Source: Streptomyces amritsarensis (GTDB taxonomy: Bacteria; Actinomycetota; Actinomycetes; Streptomycetales; Streptomycetaceae). Taken from it: a DNA stretch of 43,056 nt. The notes under the pieces were generated by a model. It ran no database searches and was not told the DNA's origin. It saw only the letters and a program-made list of their open reading frames with translations. Where the stretch lies: contig NZ_MQUR01000068.1 in the NCBI RefSeq assembly GCF_001953875.1, positions 1,862-44,917 of the forward strand, given 5' to 3'. Positions 32,412-42,393 of this stretch are shown piece by piece; position 1 is the first letter of the stretch, and every line of letters begins with the position of its first letter. Both the position numbers and the translations under genes were made by a program.

Positions 32412-33899
32412 CTACGCCACCCAGTGCGGGCGGTCCACGGACGGGGGGAGGGGGACGCCGTCGTGGAAGGCGGCCGCGAGGCGGCGTACCCCCTCGTCCA
32501 GGCGGTCGGCGGGGAGGGTGTACGGAATGCGCAGGCGGTGTTCGAAGGTGCCCGGGTCGACGCCGAAGCGGGCGCCGCGGGCGATGTGCACGCCGGCGGC
32601 CGCGGCCCGTTCGGCCAGGGCCGAGCTGACCGGCTCGCCGAGGTCGACCCAGAGCGAGAGGCCGCCCGGCGGTATGTGCCAGGACCATTGCGGGGTGTGC
32701 CGCCGGAGCGAGTCCACCAGGGCCGCGCGCCGGCTGCGCAGCTCGGCGAGCCGTGCGGGCAGGGTGCGGTCCATGCCGTCCAGCAGCGGGAGCGCGACGA
32801 GCTGGTCGAGGACCGAGCCGGCCATGTCGGCGCAGACCCGCAGGGCCGTCAGCTCGGTGATCATCTTCGCGCCGGCCCGGACCCAGCCGACGCGCAGTCC
32901 GCCCCAGTGGGTCTTGCTGAGCGAGCCGATGGTCACCACGTGGTCCGCGCCGCCGCGCGGGGCCAGCGAGGCCAGGGGCGCGGGGGCCGGCACGTCGAGG
33001 GCGATGTCGGCGATGGTCTCGTCGACCACCAGCCAGGTGCCGGTGCGCCGGGTCGCCGCGAGCAGCCGCAGCCGCTGCTCCTCGGGCATGAGCGCGCCCG
33101 TCGGGTTGTGGAAGTCGGGGATCGCGTACGCCAGCCTCGGCACGGTCTGGCGCAGGGTGGACTCGGCGATCTCCATGTCCCAGCCGGTGCCGGAGACGGC
33201 GATGGACGCGGTGCGCAGCCGGGCGTGGCGCAGGGCGTCCAGGGCGTTGGCGTAGGTGGGGTTCTCGGTGACGACCCGGTCCCCGGCGCGGCAGAGCAGG
33301 CTGACGACCAGGGTGAAGGCCTGCTGGGCGCCGGAGGTGACGAGGATCTGCTCGGGGCGGGTGGGCAGGCCGCGGCGGGTGAAGCGATCGGCGACGGCCG
33401 TGCGCAGCTCGGGCAGGCCGAAGGGGTGGTAGCCGGGGGTCCGCGCGGCGTCGGGCAGTCGGAGCGCGGCCCGGGCGAGGGCATCGGCGAGGGCGTCCTC
33501 GGGAGCGCCCATGGCGGCGATGGCCAGGTCGATGCCGGGCTCGCCGTCGGCGCTGCGGGCGCCGGCGCCGACGAGGGCGTGGGCCCCGACGGGGCGGTGG
33601 CCGTCGGGGAGCTCGGTCCAGGTGCCGGAGCCGCGCCGGCTGCGCAGGTAGCCGCTCTCGCGCAGCAGGTCGTAGGCGCCGGTGACGGTGGCCCGGCTGG
33701 CGCCGACGGCTTCGGCGAGCTCGCGTTCGGCGGGCAGGCGCACGTGCAGGGCGATGCGGCCGTCGAGGATCAGGGTGCGGACGGCTTCGGCGAGCGACCG
33801 GTAGCCGGGGCGGGCGCGTACGTCTGCGGGGAGCAGGGCCGCGAGCTGGCGGCTGCCGATGGTCCTGTCCGCTGTCCGGACCACTCGCCCGTTCGCCAT
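32412..33899 (-). CDS. MocR-type regulator (GntR domain fused to aminotransferase-like domain)
   Basis: A 495-residue fusion. A GntR winged helix (about 32-98, SLAEAVRTLILDGRIALHVRLPAERELAEAVGASRATV) is joined to a fold-type I aminotransferase-like domain (about 125-480). The PLP lysine is in SLSKTHWGG (about 330); PDFHNPTGALMP is the conserved substrate/cofactor segment. MocR proteins use bound PLP or a PLP adduct as effector and usually control the divergently transcribed neighbour. ATG 33899 follows GGGGGAGG. Three copies of a GCCAATC/GATTGGC element lie just upstream. The expected divergent target gene is not obvious here. Confidence 0.9.
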   Translation of the reverse strand: MANGRVVRTADRTIGSRQLAALLPADVRARPGYRSLAEAVRTLILDGRIALHVRLPAERELAEAVGASRATVTGAYDLLRESGYLRSRRGSGTWTELPDGHRPVGAHALVGAGARSADGEPGIDLAIAAMGAPEDALADALARAALRLPDAARTPGYHPFGLPELRTAVADRFTRRGLPTRPEQILVTSGAQQAFTLVVSLLCRAGDRVVTENPTYANALDALRHARLRTASIAVSGTGWDMEIAESTLRQTVPRLAYAIPDFHNPTGALMPEEQRLRLLAATRRTGTWLVVDETIADIALDVPAPAPLASLAPRGGADHVVTIGSLSKTHWGGLRVGWVRAGAKMITELTALRVCADMAGSVLDQLVALPLLDGMDRTLPARLAELRSRRAALVDSLRRHTPQWSWHIPPGGLSLWVDLGEPVSSALAERAAAAGVHIARGARFGVDPGTFEHRLRIPYTLPADRLDEGVRRLAAAFHDGVPLPPSVDRPHWVA

Positions 33900-33930
33900 G
33901 CCAACCTCCCCCGATCGGCGCTGACGGCCA

Positions 33931-33974
33931 GGCCAATCGAGGGTCCAGACTCGCCGTATTGGCCCCTGATTGGC
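33931..33974. promoter_or_regulatory. MocR operator candidate
   Basis: GGCCAAT (33931-33937) and ATTGGCC (33958-33964) form an inverted repeat, and GATTGGC (33968-33974) repeats the second arm directly. MocR regulators typically bind such mixed inverted and direct repeats upstream of their own gene and a divergent target. Confidence 0.6.
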
Positions 33975-33988
33975 AAGGAGGCGCCGAG

Positions 33989-34136
33989 ATGCCGACCGAC
34001 CGTGACGCAAGTGCCCCGCTGTCCGCCGCCGAGAACCGGGGCTCGCGTCCGCCGCGGATCGGGGTCGCGCCGGCCCGGTCCGGCGCGCCTTCGCACGGCG
34101 GCCGCGGGATCGCCCGCAGGAGCGAGAATCGGTGGC
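33989..34136 (+). other. Leader ORF or gene remnant divergent from MocR
   Basis: ATG 33989 has a very good ribosome site (AAGGAGG, 33974-33980) directly after the MocR operator. It opens a frame beginning MPTDRDASAPLSAAENRG, but that frame continues as an out-of-frame shadow through the nucleotidyltransferase gene and matches no family I know. It may be the preserved start of a lost MocR target gene, or simply a leader. Confidence 0.25.
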
Positions 34137-34787
34137 ATGTCATCCCACACGCACTCCGATCCACCCGTGATCGCCGGACTCCTGCTGGCCGCCGGCGGCG
34201 GGCGCCGGCTCGGCGGCCGCCCCAAGGCCCTGTTGCCGTACCGCGGCCGCCCGCTGGTGGAGAACGCCGTACGGGTGCTGCGGGAGGCGGGCTGCGGCCC
34301 GGTGCACGTGGTCCTCGGCGCCTCGGCGGCCGAGGTCCGCGAGCGCGCCGACCTGTCCGGCTGCGTGGTCGTGGACAACCCGCGGTGGACGGAGGGGATG
34401 GGCTCCTCGCTGCGGGTGGGCCTGGCCTCCCTGGCCGGTACGGGTGCCCGCGCGGCCCTGGTCTCGCTGGTCGACCAGCCGGGCATCGGCCCGGCGGCCG
34501 TGGCGCGGGTGCGGGAGGCCTACCGCTCCCCCGCCAGCCTGGCGGCGGCGGCGTACGGCGGGGAGCGCGGGCACCCGGTGCTGTTCGGAGCGGACCGCTG
34601 GGCGGACATCGCGGCGACGGCGACGGGCGACCAGGGCGCCCGGGGGCATCTGGCGCGCCACGCCGGGGAGCTGCTGCTGGTGGAGTGTTCCGACGTCGCG
34701 GAGGCCTTCGACATCGACACGCCGCCCGACCTGGCCCGACTCCTCCGAGCACCGTGTGACGACAGTGGCACTGAGGGCCACCGGTGA
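34137..34787 (+). CDS. MobA-like nucleotidyltransferase
   Basis: A 216-residue nucleotidyltransferase with the GT-A-like fold. The nucleotide-binding signature GLLLAAGGGRRLGGRPKALLP lies at the N-terminus, DNPRWTEGMGSSLRVGL in the middle, and VSLVDQPGI supplies the metal-binding aspartate. This subgroup (MobA/MocA) attaches CMP or GMP to molybdopterin for enzymes such as xanthine dehydrogenase. Its place between allantoin genes and aceB would fit purine degradation, but other sugar or cofactor substrates are possible. ATG 34137 has GGTGG close upstream (34131-34135) and AGGAG further away. Confidence 0.82.
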   Translation: MSSHTHSDPPVIAGLLLAAGGGRRLGGRPKALLPYRGRPLVENAVRVLREAGCGPVHVVLGASAAEVRERADLSGCVVVDNPRWTEGMGSSLRVGLASLAGTGARAALVSLVDQPGIGPAAVARVREAYRSPASLAAAAYGGERGHPVLFGADRWADIAATATGDQGARGHLARHAGELLLVECSDVAEAFDIDTPPDLARLLRAPCDDSGTEGHR

Positions 34788-34829
34788 GCGGAATCTGTCG
34801 ACTCAGAGAATCTCGACATCAACAAACCA

Positions 34830-34858
34830 TTGAACTTCCACCATAAGGAAATTACTAT
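34830..34858 (+). promoter_or_regulatory. aceB promoter with TTCC-N7-GGAA operator in the spacer
   Basis: -35 TTGAAC (34830-34835), 17-bp spacer, -10 TACTAT (34853-34858). The spacer begins with TTCCACCATAAGGAA (34836-34850), closely matching TTCCACAAGATGGAA beside allR. A protein bound there would block polymerase directly. The aceB start is 140 bases downstream, giving a long leader. Confidence 0.6.
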
Positions 34859-34999
34859 CCACTGGTCAGAAGCGCCCTGAACCCACAGACGGCGCCCGCG
34901 ACCGTATTTCGGAGCTCTCCACACCCGACGGCACTGCGTGCCGTCTCGCGCGAGCATTCCCCGCGGCCGCCAGGCACCGCCGCTGAAGGAGTGACAGTT

Positions 35000-36619
<1,620 letters not shown>

Positions 36620-36668
36620 GACCCCGGCTCCGACCGAAACGCACCGGCCGCCCGAGCCGGCCGGCTTT

Positions 36669-36695
36669 GCCCCCGCAGCCCACGGCCGCGGGGGC
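36669..36695. terminator. Terminator between convergent aceB and kinase genes
   Basis: GCCCCCGC (36669-36676) pairs with GCGGGGGC (36688-36695), with a T-A pair added outside and TTT directly before. It is the main hairpin in the 116-base gap between stops at 36619 and 36736. Confidence 0.6.
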
Positions 36696-36735
36696 AGAGC
36701 CGTGCCCGCCGCCCTCGCCGCCTTGCCGCCCCCGG

Positions 36736-38328
36736 TCAGCGCTTGCGCTTCGCGCGCAGCCGGGCGCTCTCGATGAGCGCCCGGGCGTGGTCCGGCGGCC
36801 GCTGGTTCGGGATCCAGCCCCGGTCGAGGGCGGCTTCGAGGGGCTCCAGCTGCTCCAGGGCCTCCCCCGCCCCGTCGTGCTCCAGCAGTACGGCTCCCAG
36901 CAGAAGGCACGCCTCCAGCGTCTCCGGCGCCTCCGCGCCGAGCAGGTCCGTGCGTCCGGCCACCACTCCGCGCAGCAGCGGGGCCGCCTCCTCGCCGCGG
37001 CCGCAGGAGAAGAGGCAGAGCGCGAGGTCGTAACTGGCCCGGTGGTACTCCGGGGAGTAGTCCCCGTGGGTGTCCGCGCGCGCCTCCGCTATCCGCCGCA
37101 GCGGCACCAGCGCCTCGGTGAGGCGTCCCAGGTGCCACAGCCGGCTGGCCCACGCCCGCAGCGACATGATCGCCTCGTCGTTGTACGGGCCGAGCACCGC
37201 GACCCGCTGCTCGGCGAGTTCCTCGCTCAGCTGCAGCGCCTCGCCCACATCGCCCAGCGCCCACAGGCAGTCCGCCTCCACCCGGCGGGCCCGCAGGGTC
37301 GCATCGGCGTTCGGGCCGTTGACCAGCACCCTGCGGCGTACGACCTCCCGGCTGGAGGCGAGGCCCGCCTCGGGCCGGTTCGACAGCCAGTTGCTCTCGG
37401 CGTCCCGCAGCATCCGGTCGGTCTCGGCGTCGTGGGTGGCGAGCCGCTGCCTGGCCCAGCGGGTCCCGCGGGCCTCCAGCGGGAACACGTCCAGGACCAC
37501 GGCGGCCAGCTCGGCGGAGGCCGGCCGGTCCCCCGGCCGCTTCTCCAGCAGTGCGGACACCAGCAGGTCCAGCGTCGCCGGCAGGTCGGGGCGCAGGGCG
37601 CAGAGCCGTTCGGGCCGCTGCTCCAGGTGGGCCCTGCGGTAGTCCTCCCGGTCGACGCACGGGCCGAACGGGCGCACTCCGGTGAGCAGTTCATACGCCA
37701 GGCAGCCGAAGGAGTACAGGTCCCCCAGGTAGGTGACCGGTCCGCCGTTCCACTGCTCCGGGGGCATGTAGGGGGCGCTGCCGATGGCCTGGCCGGGGGC
37801 CGTGAGCTGGGTGAAGGGCTCGGATCCCAGGAGCTTGGCGATGCCGAAGTCGCAGACCTTGACGGAACCGTCCCCGGTGAGCAGGACGTTGGACGGTTTG
37901 ATGTCCCGGTGCACGATCTCGGCACCGTGCACGTCGGCGATGCCCTGGACGATCCCGCGCAGAACGGGCGCCGCCCAGCGCCAGGTGCGGTCGGCGATGA
38001 AACGGGCGGCGAGCTCACGGTCCAGGCCGTGGCCCGCGACGTACTCCATCGCCAGGTAGTCGACGTCGCCGTCCGAGCCGGATCCGAGTAGCCGCACGGT
38101 GTAGGGGCTCACGACGCGCTCCAGGGCCTGCGCCTCGTGCCGGAAGCGGGCCCGCGCCTCGGGCGAGTCCAGGGACTGCGCGAGGATCGTCTTCACGGCG
38201 AGGCCGCTGCCGTCCCTGAGGTCGGTGGCCTGCCAGACCTCGCCCATGCCGCCGCGCCCGAGCGGCCGGTCCAGCCGGTAGCGGCCGTCGAGCACCTTCC
38301 CGTCCAAGGGGCGGCGCGGCACCGTCAC
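36736..38328 (-). CDS. Soluble Ser/Thr protein kinase with TPR-like C-terminus
   Basis: A 530-residue Hanks-type kinase. Glycine loop LGRGGMGEVWQA, ATP lysine in LAVKTI, catalytic loop IVHRDIKPSNVLL, CDFGIAKL and the activation-segment PYMPPEQ are all intact, so it should be active. Residues after about 270 form helical, TPR-like repeats (RRVEADCLWALGDVGEAL; SYDLALCLFSCGRGEEAAPLL). There is no membrane helix or PASTA domain, unlike PknB-type kinases, so it is cytoplasmic and probably bound to a partner through the repeats. GTG 38328 overlaps the preceding coiled-coil gene stop by 4 bp. Third gene of the Hsp70-like operon. Confidence 0.92.
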   Translation of the reverse strand: MTVPRRPLDGKVLDGRYRLDRPLGRGGMGEVWQATDLRDGSGLAVKTILAQSLDSPEARARFRHEAQALERVVSPYTVRLLGSGSDGDVDYLAMEYVAGHGLDRELAARFIADRTWRWAAPVLRGIVQGIADVHGAEIVHRDIKPSNVLLTGDGSVKVCDFGIAKLLGSEPFTQLTAPGQAIGSAPYMPPEQWNGGPVTYLGDLYSFGCLAYELLTGVRPFGPCVDREDYRRAHLEQRPERLCALRPDLPATLDLLVSALLEKRPGDRPASAELAAVVLDVFPLEARGTRWARQRLATHDAETDRMLRDAESNWLSNRPEAGLASSREVVRRRVLVNGPNADATLRARRVEADCLWALGDVGEALQLSEELAEQRVAVLGPYNDEAIMSLRAWASRLWHLGRLTEALVPLRRIAEARADTHGDYSPEYHRASYDLALCLFSCGRGEEAAPLLRGVVAGRTDLLGAEAPETLEACLLLGAVLLEHDGAGEALEQLEPLEAALDRGWIPNQRPPDHARALIESARLRAKRKR

Positions 38329-39062
38329 ACCCGGCCGATCACGGTGTGGACGAGGGGCCGGACGTGCGGGGGGCGGCCGACCACCTGGTAGGCGGGGGCG
38401 ACGCAGAGGCTGAGCGGCCGGTGTTCGTCCGACCGCGGCCACACCTCGTGAAGGCGCGGGTCGGGGGCCTGGCCCAGACGCAGCTCGAAGTTCCAGCGGT
38501 GGACGCCGCCCAGTTCCGCGATGCGTGCGCGCAGTTCGGCGGTGTGCCGGTGCAGCTCCGTCACCGGGCCCAGGGGCACCTGTGGGCCCAGTACCCCGGC
38601 CGCCGCCCGGTGCCAGTCCTCCTCGGCGGCCGGATGCTCGCCCAGTACGGTGCGGAACAGGGCCGCGCAGAGCCGTACGTGGGCGTCCGCCCGGTGGTGG
38701 GGCTGCTCCGCGGCGGCTTCCGCGGCGGACCGGCAGTGGCCGATGATCCGGTCGCGCAGGGCGCTGTAGGCCTGCGAGGTCTCGTGGTGGGCGCTCTCCA
38801 GTTCCGTGGTCCGGTCGGCGCGCAGGCCGTGCACCACCTCGTAGAGCTTGTCGAGCCGGCCCTTCGCCTCCTCCCGTTCGGCGCGCAGGGAGCCTACTTC
38901 CGCCCGCAGGGCCCTGACCTCCTGGAACACCCGCCACGGCATGCGCGCGCCGTCGGACGCGGGGGCGGCCGGTGCGGGCGCGGCGGACGGCAGGGGCGGC
39001 GTTCCGCCGGGCCACGGGCCCGGTGACGCGGGCAGACCCCGGTCCGGTCCTGAGCTCTCCAT
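38325..39062 (-). CDS. Coiled-coil protein of unknown function in the Hsp70/kinase operon
   Basis: A 245-residue protein I do not recognise. A Pro/Ala-rich disordered start (1-38) leads to a coiled coil at about 44-80 (WRVFQEVRALRAEVGSLRAEREEAKGRLDKLYEVV). A helical middle follows, rich in His and Ala, then a beta-rich tail containing PLSLCVAPAYQVVGRPP. There is no signal or membrane helix. ATG 39062 follows GAGAAGAGG. It starts 31 bases after the Hsp70-like gene and overlaps the kinase start, so it is likely an adaptor or regulator linking the two (inference). Confidence 0.7.
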   Translation of the reverse strand: MESSGPDRGLPASPGPWPGGTPPLPSAAPAPAAPASDGARMPWRVFQEVRALRAEVGSLRAEREEAKGRLDKLYEVVHGLRADRTTELESAHHETSQAYSALRDRIIGHCRSAAEAAAEQPHHRADAHVRLCAALFRTVLGEHPAAEEDWHRAAAGVLGPQVPLGPVTELHRHTAELRARIAELGGVHRWNFELRLGQAPDPRLHEVWPRSDEHRPLSLCVAPAYQVVGRPPHVRPLVHTVIGRV

Positions 39063-39093
39063 CTCGCGTACCTCTTCTCCTGCTTCCTGCTGC

Positions 39094-40836
39094 CTACTGC
39101 TCGGGGATTCCGGCGAACTCGACGACCGTCTCGCGGCGCGCTCCGGTGCGGGGGTTGACCGCGGCCACACCGATCTCGGTCCCGCCGAAGGTGAAGTACA
39201 GGTCCACGCGGCGGTCGTCGACCTTCTCCTCGCCGACCGACTCGGAGATGTCGACCAGGACCGTGCCGAGGCGCCGGGCGCCGGGCGTGTTGACCGTGAG
39301 GTCCTTCACCTCGGGTACCGCGTACAGCGAGACCTCCACCTCCGGCTGGTCGGTGGTGAGCGGGACGAGGGTGTAGGTCCGTTCGCTGCCGACCTGTACG
39401 GGCTCCCCCATGAAGACGAGCGGGTCGAGGACGCCGTCGCGGAAGGCGCCCCGCCCCTTGACCTTGGTGATGGTGAGCGCGCGTACGGCTTCCGACTCCC
39501 GGAACACGGCGCCGAACCTGCGCCGCTCGGAGATCTCGACCGCGTACGTGTTGGCCGCGCGCCGGGAGTGCACGACCTCGGGGCGGCAGGCGTAGTGCAC
39601 GGCGCCGCCGAGCACCGCGCGGGAGGGGTTGGGCGGGATCATCAGCCGGACCCCGGCCGGGAACTCCCGGTCGAGGTGAAGACCGAGCCGGGTCTGCACG
39701 TAGTGGGACTGGGCGAATCCGCCGACGAGGATCACGCGCAGGCCGTCGGCGGCGACGGCGGGGTCGGCGAGCAGCTCGCGGATCTGGGTGTCCACCAGCT
39801 TCACCAGGGGTTCGGTCGTGCCGTGGAAGAGGCCCCGCATCACGTCGGGTTCGATGACGATGTGGTCGTCGACGCCCTGCTGCTCCGCCGCGAGGCGGTC
39901 GGTGCCGCCGTGGGGGTCGATGATCCGGCTGGCCTTCAGCGAGATCGGGATGCTGACCGGGCTTTCGCTGTCCGCGCGGAAGTGGGTCTTCATCCGTTCG
40001 AAGTCGTCCATCAGCTCCAGGAGCTGGGCCGGGGCCGCCTCCAGGGCCTTGAACGCGGCCTGCCCCAGGCGCGGGGCCAGCACCTGGACCTGGAAGCGGC
40101 GGTTGATGTAGTTCGACCCGAGTTTTCCGCCGGAGGGCCGGCGCAGCTGTTCCAGGGACCCGTCGGCCGTGCACCGGTAGGCGGCGATGTCGACCGTGCC
40201 GCCCCCGCAGTCGACGACGAGCGTGGCCGTGGAGCCGAGGCCGCCGATTCCGGCGGCGCTGTCCTGGGCGCAGTAGACGGTCGCGGCCTCCGGTTCCGTC
40301 ACGAGGATCAGCCGGTCGCGGTCGTCGGCGGGAAATCCGGCCAGGCGGGCGGCATCACGCATGAGGTTGCGCTGCTCGGGCTCCCAGATGGCGGGGACGG
40401 TCAGGCACCAGCGGATGTCCGACTCCATGAATCCGCCGCCGACGATGCGGTCGAGGGCCGCGCCGCGCAGGCGGCGCAGATAGGCCGCGATCAGCGGGAC
40501 GGCCTGTTCCGGTGTGCCGACGAGCCCGGCTCCGGGACCCGGGCCGCCGTCCCGGCCCTCGGGGCTCAGCCACATCTTGAAGCCGTGCTCCAGCCGGCCG
40601 GGCTCGCCGGCGGCGCCGGCGCGGCGGGCGGCGTACCCCCAGTCCCGGTCGTTGCCGTCGGGGTCCAGGAAGAGGGCGGAGAGGTTCTTGGGATAGGTGA
40701 GGGGCGCGTCGTCCCACTGGTCGGGATAGTCGATCTGGCGCTGGTCGGGGCCTTCCGCGCCGGCCGGGAGCACCGCCCAGGCGAACCCCGAGCCGTGCGT
40801 CCCGAAGTCGATGGCCGCCACAACCCTGTACTTCAT
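39094..40836 (-). CDS. Hsp70/HSPA12-like actin-fold ATPase
   Basis: A 580-residue protein with the Hsp70-actin ATPase core: phosphate-1 loop AIDFGTHGSGFAWA at the N-terminus, phosphate-2 LVVDCGGGTVDIAAY in the middle, and the adenosine motif VILVGGFAQSHYVQ. The motif spacing and the FGTHGSG form are closer to the HSPA12 branch than to DnaK. The C-terminal beta region (about 450-580) is short and lacks a recognisable DnaK substrate-binding domain and lid; no DnaJ or GrpE gene is near. ATG 40836 has GAGGGGG upstream. First gene of a three-gene operon with the coiled-coil protein and kinase, suggesting a nucleotide-driven switch controlled by phosphorylation (inference). Confidence 0.85.
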   Translation of the reverse strand: MKYRVVAAIDFGTHGSGFAWAVLPAGAEGPDQRQIDYPDQWDDAPLTYPKNLSALFLDPDGNDRDWGYAARRAGAAGEPGRLEHGFKMWLSPEGRDGGPGPGAGLVGTPEQAVPLIAAYLRRLRGAALDRIVGGGFMESDIRWCLTVPAIWEPEQRNLMRDAARLAGFPADDRDRLILVTEPEAATVYCAQDSAAGIGGLGSTATLVVDCGGGTVDIAAYRCTADGSLEQLRRPSGGKLGSNYINRRFQVQVLAPRLGQAAFKALEAAPAQLLELMDDFERMKTHFRADSESPVSIPISLKASRIIDPHGGTDRLAAEQQGVDDHIVIEPDVMRGLFHGTTEPLVKLVDTQIRELLADPAVAADGLRVILVGGFAQSHYVQTRLGLHLDREFPAGVRLMIPPNPSRAVLGGAVHYACRPEVVHSRRAANTYAVEISERRRFGAVFRESEAVRALTITKVKGRGAFRDGVLDPLVFMGEPVQVGSERTYTLVPLTTDQPEVEVSLYAVPEVKDLTVNTPGARRLGTVLVDISESVGEEKVDDRRVDLYFTFGGTEIGVAAVNPRTGARRETVVEFAGIPEQ

Positions 40837-40892
40837 GCGTGCCGTCCCCCTCGTCCTCCCCGGTGCCTGCGCCTCGCCCGGAAGGGTGGTCA

Positions 40893-41034
40893 TTGTTACA
40901 CAGGGTGCACGATCTGCGGACTGCCCGTCAGTTGTTCGCCACAGAAGGGGTGTTGGCGCTCCCCGAAAGATCCCGGCCCGAACGACCGATCGGTTGTTAC
41001 TGGTTCGTAACGTGACTGTACCTAGCGGTAACAA
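40893..41034. promoter_or_regulatory. TTGTTAC/GTAACAA repeats in divergent control region
   Basis: TTGTTAC occurs at 40893-40899 and 40994-41000, and its reverse complement GTAACAA at 41028-41034. The second copy also forms GTTAC-N6-GTAAC (40996-41011). They lie in the 316-bp gap between the Hsp70-like operon and the SGNH hydrolase and may be operator sites for either side. No confident promoter pair was identified. Confidence 0.45.
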
Positions 41035-41152
41035 GCGGGGCCGTGTCACCTTTCCGATGCCACCGGCCGGCGGTGACCCCCACTTCCCAGCCACGTCACG
41101 GGCAACGCCTTCGTTGCCCTGCTTCGGCGTGGCCGAGCGCAGGAGTTCCGCA

Positions 41153-42343
41153 GTGATCGGATTCCGCAACGTCAGCAAGGACCGGGACCCCAGTCGGGTG
41201 CGACGACTGGCCTGTGCCGCCGTGACCGTGCCGCTCGCCGCCGGCGCGCTGCTGGCCGGTGGTGCCGGGACCGCCGGGGCCGCCCCCGGGACCGGGCCCA
41301 CGGCCGTGGTGTCCATGGGCGACAGCTACATCTCGGGCGAGGCGGGGCGCTGGAAGGGCAACAGCCTGACCAACACCGGCAGCCGCAACGGCACCGACCG
41401 GGGCTGGATCAGCGGCAGCACCTACGACCCGGCCAAGGTGTACGGGGCCACGGCCGGCGGCTGCCACCGCTCCGACTCGGCCGAGGTGCACAGCGCCGGG
41501 GCGATCGCCGACGTCGCCGTGAACCTCGCCTGTTCCGGTGCCGTCTCGCAGAACGTCTTCCGCGCCTCCAACGGCGGCGTCTCCTACAGGGGCGAGGCCC
41601 CCCAGGCCGACCAGCTGGCCGCGGTGGCCGCGAGCCACGACGTCAAGGTGATCGCCCTGTCCATCGGCGGCAACGACCTGGGCTTCGCCGACATCATCAA
41701 GAGCTGCGCGTACGACTTCATCATCTGGAACTCGTACTGCCACGACGACCAGCAGTACGCGGTCGACCAGAAGATCGACGCGGTCATGGGCAAGGTCGGC
41801 AAGTCCGTCGACGAGATCCGGGCCGTCATGCGCACGGCCGGGTACGCCGACTCCTCCTACCGGATCGTGCTGCAGTCCTACCCGTCGCCGATCCCGCGCG
41901 GAGCGGAGAACCGGTACACCCAGAGCGACTGGAGCCGGCTCAACACGGGCGGCTGCCCCTTCTGGAACCGGGACTCCGACTGGGCGCGCGACTCGCTCGT
42001 GCCGCAGATCGCGAACCGCATCAAGGGCGTCGCCGCGGCCAAGGGCGTGCAGTTCCTGGACCTGCGGGACATGCTCCAGGGGCGTGAGGTGTGCGCGAAG
42101 GCGAGCAAGCAGGTGAGCTCCACCGTCCCGGCCTCGGCGAAGACGAGCGAGTGGGCGCGCTGGATCGACAACAACGAGTCCCAGGGCCTGATCCAGGAGT
42201 CCATGCACCCCAACCACTACGGCCAGCTCGCCGCCGGCCGGTGCCTGGCCCTGGCGGTGGCGCAGCCCGCCGGCTCCGCCTCCGGCTGCAAGAACACGGC
42301 GGGGAGCGACCACACCGGGATGTTCCTGACGCCGGCGCCATAG
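41153..42343 (+). CDS. Secreted SGNH/GDSL-family hydrolase
   Basis: A 396-residue protein. A signal peptide (basic SRVRRLACAAV then a hydrophobic run, cleaved near AGA-APG at about 43-45) is followed by an SGNH esterase domain: block I VVSMGDSYISGEAG (Ser about 58), oxyanion Gly near TAGGCHRS, block III IGGNDLGFADI with Asn, and block V ESMHPNHYGQLAAGRC with the catalytic His near 351-354. The usual GDSL reads GDSY. Such streptomycete proteins are lipases or esterases acting outside the cell, but the substrate is unknown. GTG 41153 has AGGAG at 41141-41145; an ATG at 41059 would misplace the signal peptide. Confidence 0.9.
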   Translation: MIGFRNVSKDRDPSRVRRLACAAVTVPLAAGALLAGGAGTAGAAPGTGPTAVVSMGDSYISGEAGRWKGNSLTNTGSRNGTDRGWISGSTYDPAKVYGATAGGCHRSDSAEVHSAGAIADVAVNLACSGAVSQNVFRASNGGVSYRGEAPQADQLAAVAASHDVKVIALSIGGNDLGFADIIKSCAYDFIIWNSYCHDDQQYAVDQKIDAVMGKVGKSVDEIRAVMRTAGYADSSYRIVLQSYPSPIPRGAENRYTQSDWSRLNTGGCPFWNRDSDWARDSLVPQIANRIKGVAAAKGVQFLDLRDMLQGREVCAKASKQVSSTVPASAKTSEWARWIDNNESQGLIQESMHPNHYGQLAAGRCLALAVAQPAGSASGCKNTAGSDHTGMFLTPAP

Positions 42344-42393
42344 CGGCGAAAACCGGATGATCGGCGGCGGTGCAGGCTGGCATGCTCTCGCGC

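Noticed and set aside
32284..34752. Minus-strand frame of about 820 codons over MocR and the nucleotidyltransferase
   Set aside because: Pro/Arg-rich out-of-frame translation; MocR in another frame has clear GntR and PLP motifs.
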